From assembly GCA_015345905.1 (NCBI GenBank), contig JADDTR010000015.1, positions 1-64,000 of the forward strand: a stretch of 64,000 nucleotides of DNA, in the 5' to 3' direction. The notes beneath the pieces are model-generated. The model saw only the letters and a list, made by a program, of their open reading frames with translations, made no database searches and was not told the origin of the DNA. The DNA is from Aotearoamyces nothofagi (lineage: Eukaryota; Ascomycota; Leotiomycetes; Leotiales; Tympanidaceae). Shown one piece after another: positions 55,852-64,000 of the stretch. Every line of letters starts with the position of its first letter. Position 1 is the stretch's first letter. The position numbers were made by a program, and so were the translations under genes.

Positions 55852-56580
55852 CTAGGCTTCAGCTCCTCCGCTCTGTTGCAAGTGATACAGAGAGTCGCCT
55901 TTACGATTCTTCACAACGGGCTTGCCATGTTCATCCTTCCCAAGACTAACAACTTTCCCAAGCTTCTGGTCAGTGAGAGCTTTGATCACCTCCTTCTCCT
56001 TGTCGATCTTATCGGCAATACTAAAGAACAAGGTAACAGTGAAGTCCTGGCAATTATTGTTTGTGATTGCATATTCACCAAACCCATCCAAGATGTGCTG
56101 TGCTATACCACATATACCGTTAGCGTCTAGATCAATCAGGGGCCTCAGATGGGCTGCTCACCTTTCACAAGGATTTCATCCAGTGTTTCGAAGCTGCGTC
56201 CCGAGAGCCTATTCTCAGGCAAGTCTAAAGAATTGACCTCCCTGGTATCAAGCGAACAGAATTTCAACCCCTCCACCATAAGGCCGTAGTACTGCCAGCC
56301 GCCTGGTACGTCTTCATCCCATGTCTATTGGAAGAGATAAGTATAAATCTCGAGACTCCACATGGTCTCTACGACTTACCTGAACTCTAAGAGCCCAGTG
56401 AGCGAGCAGCTTCGGGTGTCTGATCTCTTGTGATGTACCGGATTGGCTAGGCTTGCTACGACGATGTAAGGAGAAGAAGCAACAGCCGCGGTTCCGCACG
56501 GGCGATGATACCATACGGCTGGGTCCAGACGCGGAGCTTGCGAGATCTCGAAATATGACCTCGAATGTTCGACTTGCCAT
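55852..56580 (-). CDS. Small protein with papain-type His/Cys motifs
   Basis: Three exons on the minus strand (56380-56580, 56162-56324, 55852-56102) give 204 aa. Conserved-looking pieces appear in permuted papain-fold order: His in LLAHWALRV (about residue 62), then YGLMVEGLKF, then a hydrophobic segment with Cys in AITNNNCQDFTVTLF. A His followed by NCxxF is the hallmark of LRAT/NlpC-P60-like and PPPDE-type proteins, which are acyltransferases or cysteine peptidases. I infer that fold but cannot choose between them. The C-terminal 60 residues are charged. An ATG 11 codons upstream, in frame, is an alternative start. A MITE lies in its upstream region. Confidence 0.7.
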
Positions 56581-56666
56581 CTTGATGTCAGGCTGCTGTA
56601 TACTGGAGATCAAGTTTCCTTGCTAAAGCAGCAGGTTTCATATAGCATTTCGAGGCGGAGAGGAGC

Positions 56667-56698
<32 letters not shown>

Positions 56699-56784
56699 AT
56701 GTGCTGTCCAGGAACGGAGACCCAATCCAGCCATCTTCCTTCTCGAACCCCTAAACTTCGAGAGACAGTGTGGCAATCCTTCAT

Positions 56785-57012
56785 TAACCCGTCAGTATCT
56801 GACCACCTTCAGGTGGTCAGCGTAAGCGTAGTAGTACAGTCATTATAGAGTAAATAAACACGCCAAAATTGCCATCGCTGTTCGAGAACCAAAATTACGG
56901 CTTTTTTGGTATTTACAGTAGGCAAAGTAGACATGTGGCTATGCTTCTACGCTTACGTGCACGTTTACGCTTACGCTGGCCACTGAAGGTGGTCAGATAC
57001 TGGCGGTTGATA
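56785..57012. mobile_element. MITE with about 40-bp terminal inverted repeats
   Basis: The left end reads CAGTATCTGACCACCTTCAG from 56793. The same 20 bases, inverted, end at 57002. Inside each, similarity continues (GGTCAGCGTAAGCGTAG on the left; GGCCAGCGTAAGCGTAA, then a short insertion, on the right). The core is AT-rich and non-coding. Weaker similarity extends outward to TA dinucleotides at 56785 and 57011, which may be the target duplication of a Tc1/mariner-type insertion. It is a non-autonomous DNA element of about 0.2 kb that would be moved by a transposase elsewhere. The well-matched ends suggest a fairly recent insertion. Confidence 0.75.
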
Positions 57013-57508
57013 GCTGATTTTGCCTTTTCTTTTTGCATTTACGAGGTAGGTTTATATTCGGCTGCAGAGCGTCGTGACAATAACCAAGTAATTTGAATAA
57101 CTACTAAAAAAGATAAAAATAAATTGTATCTAAATAGAGTAGAAAAACTATGCATCACTTTGTCTATAATTTCTTTTAATAAGTTAAAATCTAATTTATT
57201 TAAGAACATCAAATAAATACAACTTGAGGAATGACAGTATTCCTTAAACTCATTTTACAACCAACTCTAACCCAGCTCTAACGATGCCAAATCCAAATCC
57301 AACTCCTTACTTCTAACTTCTAACCTCTAATCGTAATTTATAAAGGCCAACGTCTAATACATTCATGCGATGCTTACCCATTAGCGGCATAGGTCAGTCG
57401 AGGTGAAGTGTATAGTCAGTTCACCTACGACCGGCCACCCAGAGCGGCGACGCCGATTAACCGCATGCGAAGCGAAGTCGGTCAGATTTCGTCGCAAATA
57501 ATGGGAGA

Positions 57509-59532
57509 TCACATGACGCCCGATTCTCCTGGGGTTGTTGGAGTTTCTGCTCTTGGTCCAGCCCCTAAAGACTCATCAGATGTATCCTCGTAGCCGTTAT
57601 GCAGGATTGGTCGCTCTTCTGAACGAGCACAATAGATATTGTCCAGGAACGTCCAGACCTAGGATACAGCATATCAGTATACTATGTGACCTAGTATCTC
57701 GTCGTCTACTCTCGGTTATCAGACAATTGAGAAGCACATACCTCTATCCTGATCCGGTTGTTTCGCATCAACAGTACAGCCAGCTTCCGCCCCGTCTGAG
57801 GGTGCAGCTTGACCTCACAGTTCCCAATCACAACAGAGACAATCCCCCTTTCTATATGTCTGGTCATCCAGTGCCCTACTACCCCAGCACTTCGTTTCTC
57901 GAATAGCGTTTTGCCTGATGCCACGTCCCATGCCTTTACGGTACCTTGGAAGTTCGCTGCAACTGCAACTGCGAGTTGTCTATTACAAGAGAAGCTGCAA
58001 AGATTAGTATTCATTCGTACATCTACCTTACTCCTGTTCCTAAAGCTTTCTGATTCGGGAGTGGCAATCTCGTTATGCCACATCATTCTTGGAACGCTTG
58101 CAGCCCAAGAGAACATCGCAACGGCTCCGGACCGAGTTGCCACAACCACTGCATCTTCTAGCAACCGGACATGTACTATCTGAGAGTTCATCGTGATGGA
58201 TGGCTTGAATATAATGCTATAGGGTATTAGCGTATCGATTAACCGGCCCGTGTGCTTATACACAGATATGTGTGTGCGTACGTGTGCGTGGGCCAGATAG
58301 GAGTAAAATATACATACCGTCTCTGTAGGTTCAATAGCGTAATCTTTGAATAACACCAGCAAGCTGCTACAATCGGTCCATTGGAGTCGACCGCCGTGAG
58401 TGATCCGTTATCGTCCTTGATGATCCAGTCCGGAGGCTGATTCTTCATTAGAATATTAAATTTGTACTCCATGCTACCATCTTCTCCGCTATGTATGATT
58501 GACCGGTCATCGATGTGGCCTACATCCGGGATGGAGACGCAACACAATCCCATTTTTGATGCAAATTGAAGAGGATGTATGTCAACGGTTTGGAGCGTTT
58601 GACCAGTCCTAATATCCCAGATCCGGAAACATGGCCCTACTGTTCCGGCTATCACTCTCATTCGTCCCTGAAGCTTTAAGGTCTGCACTCTTCTGGAGGG
58701 GAGACCCTTTAGGCGGAATTTAACCGTCCTAAGACTGTTAGCATCTGAGCTTTAAAGTGAGTACATTCAAAATGCGTTTGAGGGTATTTCGGTGAATCTA
58801 TGGACGATGAACAGTTTATAACATATCATCGGGAGTGTGCTGCAACTTTAGATTCTCATCTCATCTGACATACCCATCTTCTAAGGACCACGCGTATAGT
58901 TCACCACAGTCGCCTCCGGTTATGAGAATTTCGGAATCATTCCCGATTTGGGCTCCCCATGAGACCATGGTATATATGAGATGGCTGTTTCCCTTGCAGC
59001 CCCGGATGTTTGGCGTTTCCTTATTCAGTCTTCCGATGTACTTCAGGCCCCAGTCGTACAGGTGTACTGATGTGTCGCTTTGTGCAACGATGATATGTTT
59101 TGATGTCACATGCAAGGCTGTTGGTACGACGGCACCTCCTCCGCATACGATCTCGTCCAATTCTAATTCCTCGATACACCTTGCCCTAGGCCAGGTCGCA
59201 TCATCCGGGAATCTCATGCTCAGGTCGAGCTCGCCGTCGACCAGCCTGAATTTGCCTTGGCCGGTGAGTATATGCTTGTAAGTATGGCCATCCTCGTCTT
59301 GATACGGATCGCTTCTTCTTATCCTTGACATTTCTGTAGTAGAATCCTCGTCGTTACTCAGTATATGGTCTGTATGCTCAATAGCAGAACTACATTCATT
59401 AGATTCGCATAACGGATCTTCGTGAGAGAGGCCGTGATCCCCAGTTATTGTAGGATTCGTATAATGCGTAGTATTGCAGGGACTTGCTCCTAGACATGCT
59501 TTATCCAGCTTTCCATCGGGAGGGTCCTCCAT
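57509..59532 (-). CDS. WD40/beta-propeller protein, N-terminus unresolved
   Basis: Exons on the minus strand (58874-59532, 58318-58728, 57742-58216, 57509-57658) give 564 aa from the ATG at 59532. Blades can be followed by their closing motifs: HIIVAQSDTSVHLYDW, LITGGDCGELYAWSLEDG, GPCFRIWDIRTGQTLQ, VVATRSGAVAMFSW and FQGTVKAWDVASGKTLF. The frame stays open for about 110 bases upstream of the ATG, to an acceptor-like CAG near 59644, so one or more 5' exons, possibly an F-box, are likely missing from this model. Fungal F-box/WD40 proteins of this layout act as ubiquitin-ligase substrate receptors; that is an inference. The C-terminus is short and acidic. Confidence 0.7.
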
Positions 59533-60455
59533 CAGATGCAATACTAGTCGATGTTCTGCAATATATCCAAAAGTTGTAGCTATACACGAGATTTGCTGCC
59601 AAACCTCTTCAATGCCGATTTGCAGATATATTAAGAAGACGAGGGTCCGGGTAGGATCTGATTATAAGCCTTGATTTACCTACGTAAAGTCCTATTCAGG
59701 ATCTTGGCGGAGCAGGTAGCATTCTCGTTTCTCAAGCATGACTATGGCTGTTACTGGTCGCTCCTTCCCGCTAAATGGTTCGCTTCGCAGGAGAGGGCGC
59801 ACGCACTGGACATGTGGAAGACCTCATTGGTCACCAACGGAGAATCGTTGAGCCATGACTGGTAGAAGGCAGTAAGAAGCATGCCCGTTCTGTTCTAGTT
59901 CATTAACGGCGACATGATGCTATCCGTTCTGTAATACTTTTGCCGATTACAAGCGTGGACTCTCCGCCATTTAGAGAAAGTTGGGGAGAGGTATAGCCGG
60001 GTATGTCTCAGGGGACAAGAATATCAATTATCCGCTTCTGGCTTTTTACGTACCGACATTTCATCATACCTTATTAGGGGCAGAAAGGTCTGTTTTAAGT
60101 ATCATAGCAGTGTCCATCTCTAGCTTCACATAGCGCGATGATCAATCGTGACACTGCACGTGTACTGCGCTTCATTTGTCTACTTGTACACTATAGCAGT
60201 TGATCAAGGACAACTTTTTTAGTCATGGCTTTAACTAGGCTAATCGCTCTCATAGAGAGACTTATTGGTCGAGTTTTGCGATATTGACTGTATGCGAGAG
60301 CAAATTGAACTTATGGAATAATCTCATCACAGACTCACTACTTCCCAGCGCAATCTCAGCACAGCAACTTCTCGAAATAGTCTTACATGCCTTTCATAAC
60401 CCCTTGCTATCTGAAAATCTGACAATTTCTGTCAACAATATCAGATGACATCCCC
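59533..60455. other. Intergenic or missing 5' exons of the WD40 gene
   Basis: The right half (from about 59930) shows no coding signal. The left half, up to about 59870, may hold 5' exons of the WD40 gene, but I could not find a junction series that reaches a convincing start. Confidence 0.35.
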
Positions 60456-62603
60456 TTAGATGCTTTGCTGACGGCACAGCCCAGCAGAGCAACTGCTGTT
60501 GGACCATCCAAGCTGAAAGTCATCCATCCACCAGATTTTCTCCTGACCTGCAACTGTGACGTTGATGCGAAGGCTAGTGAGATCTGCAAAAGTATTGTCG
60601 AGAAGGACTGGGAGCAGAGGGCAATTAGACAGCGATGGACATGCTGGAGTTGACAATCTCTGTGTGGTGATCTCGTCTGAAGCTGTGGTTGCAGGATTGT
60701 ATCTGACGCCAGTAAACTGCCAGTCACAATCTGGGCCCTTTGAGTCACAACCCAGCGATATTCCATATGCATTAAAGTTAAAGCAACCAAAGACCTGGTT
60801 AGGGCCATTTCCTATGTCCCCAGTGTTTTGTGACTTAGCCGCCGCCGTGCTGTTAATGTCGAAGTCCTGAAGGAATTCGAGGAGGAGGTTGCCCGATGAT
60901 GGAAGATATGGGTCAGTAGGTGGCGGCACAACAACGAATCCATTAGAGAAATAGAATTGATGGTAAGGGCTAAAGATTGGCGCAGGCGCAACTGTATTGT
61001 TGTTGGAGGCAGCCAGAGGTGGAAGGTCGTCAAACTAAAAGTCTGTTAGTAAATTGTGATTCATCAAAGTCTCTATCAGATTCCCTAACGGGATACGGAG
61101 TTAGGACAGAAATATACTTACATTCAAGGTAAAGTCACCTTGCTCACCACAACTTGTTGGTGTGGCAGATGCAAATGCAGTAGATGCTGCGGACACATTC
61201 AGAACAGAGTTCGCCGTTGTGGTAGTGGGAGATATAGTTGACGCAAGAATTGTAACCGATGTTGAATCGGATACAGAAGATCGCGTCGACGAACTGCTAT
61301 AGTTGGTCGCTGCAGTCGAAGATCCCCGGACGACCATGGTGGTGAAGCTCGAGCTCAACGAGAGTGACGTATTTGAAATACTGCTTGATGAGACAGTTGC
61401 TAGAGGCGTATATTGCATCTGCGAGCTTGAAGTAGTTGTATCATGGGTCCCCGACGCCTCAATAGTAGATGACAAGCCAGATGATAATCCAGAGATTGAT
61501 CCTGTTGATGCAAGATAGGCAGAAGTCGATGTTGCATTCACAGAGTGGATAGGAGAGTCGGTGACTGTAATAGAAAGCAGACTGGAGATTAAAGTTGAGG
61601 AAGGATAGGCAGTGGCCAGTGTTTCGTTCCAAGTATTATAACGGGAAGGGAAACGGGTGAGTGTAGAATCACTGAAGGTCGAGGTCGAAGGCGGGGTAAT
61701 ACTGGCCGACGTAGGAGTGGCAGATACAACTTCGCTACTGTCCAAGGACATAGCTTGAGATGTGGTAAGATCGGCCGAGCTGAAAGCAGAAGATACAGAG
61801 CCAGCAGACGTGCTTGTGACATTGATCACAAGTGGTGATGTACTCCTATCAGCCGAATTCAAGGCAGTCAAATTCCACCCCGAATAACCAAAGTTGATGC
61901 GTTCAGCAGCAGCACTAGAGCTCACGCTATCATCTGTTGATGTTGGGACTGGTAACTTTGTAGTCAATGATGACTCGACAGTTGGTAGTGGAGTATACCA
62001 AATAGTAGTCGTCACTACCGCAGTGCTTTCGGGTAGAACAGATGTAGAAGCAGGAGTCACAAAGACTGTCTCAAATACATAGACTGTGCTCAGGTCTGAG
62101 GTCGTGCTACTAGAAGTAGACACCTTGGAGAAGCTTGGCCCAGCTAGAGCAGCTGTAGAGCCCGTATTTCCAGTCTCGACGGACCCAGTATGAGTGTAAG
62201 TGTAAACCGTGCCATCACTAGCTAACAGAGATGAATGGCTGACACCAGAGGACTTCAAAGCGCTAATATGTACAGTTGCGGATGGGCTTCCAGAGGAGAC
62301 GAAGATAGTTGCGTATTCAGTGAAAGTTGGGCCAGGGGCCGTGCTAGTCAAGACAATTGTGCTGAACTCGGTATTGTTAACAGCTGGCTGCTTGTGTTCG
62401 ACGCTGGTTGCTGCTGGAACAGTCACATAGACAGTAGTGATACCGCAGCTTCCACCTGAGTAGTCAACGCTATTGCTATGTAGCATTAGTATGAATAGAG
62501 TGAGGACCAAGCAATTGACTTACTATTGAGGTGCCGGAGCTCCAACTACCACAGTGGTGAGCCCAAATGCCGTGGCTGCTATGGCAAAAACCTTCGAACG
62601 CAT
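60456..62603 (-). CDS. Secreted Ser/Thr-rich wall protein with C-terminal domain
   Basis: Exons on the minus strand (62524-62603, 61122-62475, 60456-61034) give 670 aa. A signal peptide (about residues 1-22, ending VVVGAPAP) is followed by a Ser/Thr/Val-rich region to about residue 470. This has recurring blocks such as TTVYVTVPA, STVYVFETVFVTPA and VTTTIWYTP, typical of O-mannosylated wall proteins. A C-terminal globular domain (about 479-670) begins FDDLPPLAA and contains SNGFVVVPPP, GCFNFNAYGISLGCD and KIWWMDDFQLGW. It looks like a lectin- or carbohydrate-binding-type beta sandwich shared by many fungal secreted proteins (I believe annotated as DUF7371). No GPI signal is visible. A role in wall structure or adhesion is inferred. 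Confidence 0.82.
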
Positions 62604-63663
62604 CTTGATGCTTGAAAGGCACACAGACGGTGGATCTGGGAAGTGTGGGAATCGAAGAGAAAGTCAAATGAATGGCATCCGATGGTTGTAAAGCCACGAA
62701 TATAATGTTCCAAACGAGTGTGGGTGAACAGAGGTGGTGGAAGACGGATGGTGAAGAGGGAGGAAGAAGAAATTCTAGGGTTGTGGGAAGGAAAGTGAAT
62801 TTATGTAGGTAGACGCTTGTTGACGTGTAGTTGCAGGCACTGTGAAAGAACGTCTACAGCAACAACACAACTCAGATTTGTCGACGCGTCTACACTACCT
62901 AACCAGCGTCTTGGTCCTGTCATGTGCACTGTTTCAGGTTGGAAAAACTTCAATACTACCTTCAGCCTTCCTGCACGTTATGTATATACGATACGATATC
63001 CACCGAATGCTGTCATACTTCGGAAATTATGAATGGACTCGTCTTGAATAGAGTACCTAATTCAGGAGTTGAAGATCTTGACTGAAAGAGACTTTGTGTA
63101 ACCACCCATCCCGACAGGTCGGGCGGAGGATCTCGAGATCCTCGTCATCTACACATGCTCCGTACGGCATCTGGGATCAACCGGATCCTCGCAGCACCCA
63201 GCCATGCAGCAGCAGCTTTGCTAGCAGGTTCGGATGGGGACACCCGTATGATTGGCACCAGTTTGGGTATGCTAGGGAGGTCTTTACGCTCATTCTTGAT
63301 GAAAATATTTAGGAGATCTATGGCGTTATAAAAGGAGTATACTGCTAAGGACCGTAGAGATGCTTAAGGGCTTACATCCCTCCATTAGGCGGGTTTTACT
63401 TGTGGTACCCGCGCCTAGGACCATCATATATGAAATTCAAGCGAATTTAAGACGGCATACTTGGCTGGTAACTAGCATATCACCAGTCGTTTGCGAATGG
63501 AATTGCTTACTCCCTGTCTCGACGGCAAACGAGGTCTTCGAGCGTGATGCCTAAGGCATGAGATGGCCGGAGAAACATTAACGCGCGAACGTCATTGAAA
63601 AGGTTGACGATAGTGGATAAGTCTGCTACAGCATATTATTAACTGCCATCCGAGACGCACATC
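62604..63663. other. Divergent promoter region, no gene seen
   Basis: About 1.06 kb between the divergent starts of the Ser/Thr-rich protein (-) and the Rrt8-like gene (+). I see only short open frames and a small palindrome (GGATCTCGAGATCC at about 63127). Confidence 0.5.
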
Positions 63664-64000
63664 ATGCCGGCCATTGACCGTACTATAGTTCTGAAGCCGC
63701 TCAGGCAGGTCGTCTCGGCAGCATGGCTGTACCCGTTCAAAGGCATCTACTTCTTTGCAACGCACCCGGCATGGTGGCCCCTCTTCGGTAGACGCCTGGT
63801 TCCGTTAATCGTTGTATCAGTTCTAGTTTACGGCTTTCTTTTCACCTTTGCCTTCCTCCCGCAGGCTGCTATCCTTGCTATCTTTCACGGCTCGGCCGCG
63901 TTTCTGAACGCAACGTTCTTGGTACTCGGCGAAGGTGCAGCCATAATTGCCCTGCTATTCGAGGCTCTGCTAGTTGATGAGGCTTTGGTAGACGTATTTG
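63664..64000 (+). CDS. Rrt8/EI24-like multi-TM protein, 5' part
   Basis: An open frame starting at ATG 63664 runs without a stop to the window edge, 112 codons so far. It contains the pattern AAWLYPFKGIYFFATHP near the start, WWPLFGRRLVP, and two long hydrophobic helices (about residues 45-70 and 75-105), followed by EALLVDEALVDVF. This matches the fungal Rrt8/Lds family (outer spore wall and lipid-droplet membrane proteins, EI24-like fold). Only the N-terminal part is visible, so length, further exons and integrity are unknown. Confidence 0.7.
   Translation, partial: MPAIDRTIVLKPLRQVVSAAWLYPFKGIYFFATHPAWWPLFGRRLVPLIVVSVLVYGFLFTFAFLPQAAILAIFHGSAAFLNATFLVLGEGAAIIALLFEALLVDEALVDVF

Noticed and set aside
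1-64000. CRISPR arrays, bacterial operons, rRNA genes
   Set aside because: The tandem repeats seen are short minisatellites without unique spacers. Genes are spliced and individually promoted. No rRNA-like stretch was recognised.

Overview
The window is nuclear DNA from a filamentous ascomycete (Pezizomycotina). The evidence is gene density of about one gene per 2.5-3 kb, short GT-AG introns (mostly 45-75 nt), and a gene set typical of these fungi: an ApsB/Mto1-type microtubule-organising protein, BimE/Apc1, a pisatin-demethylase-like P450, AtuA-family protein, Ser/Thr-rich wall proteins and an Rrt8-like protein. I cannot fix the class. All multi-exon models were assembled by hand from splice signals, protein-family continuity and phase arithmetic. 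Every spliced model listed sums to a whole number of codons.

Layout. Positions 1-1640 form an AT-rich block that looks like transposon or RIP territory. Within it, an unrecognised protein can be read on the minus strand through seven exons whose introns are near-copies of one another (introner-like). A fragment on the opposite strand carries a related intron. From 1.7 to 4.1 kb there is low-complexity intergenic DNA. From 4.1 to 16.6 kb lies a metabolic/transport segment: P450 (-), sugar-type MFS transporter (+), formyltetrahydrofolate deformylase (-), Dal5-type MFS transporter (-) and an AtuA-family protein (-). From 17.4 to 26.8 kb are the coiled-coil ApsB-like protein (-), a small hydrophilic protein (+), a four-TM membrane protein (-) and arginase (-). 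After a 3 kb gene-poor stretch with two tRNA-like relics come a 950-aa membrane-anchored double amidohydrolase (+) and a Cys-rich single-pass surface protein (+). From 35.8 to 50.6 kb is a housekeeping block: Apc1 (+), ankyrin protein (-), mitochondrial enoyl-CoA hydratase (+), LEA-like mitochondrial protein (-) and a Sec7-PH Arf exchange factor (-). From 53.5 kb to the end are a disordered protein (-), a small protein with a papain-type His/Cys pair (-), a short inverted-repeat element (MITE), a WD40-type protein (-), a secreted Ser/Thr-rich protein (-) and the 5' end of an Rrt8-like gene (+) running off the window.

Functional links are modest. Arginase, formyl-THF deformylase, enoyl-CoA hydratase and the AtuA protein are catabolic or one-carbon enzymes that are not obviously one pathway. 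The P450 and sugar-type transporter are divergently arranged and could share control. Apc1 and the ApsB-like protein both belong to nuclear division and microtubule organisation, but lie about 14 kb apart. The most unusual signal is the family of homologous introns at the left edge.
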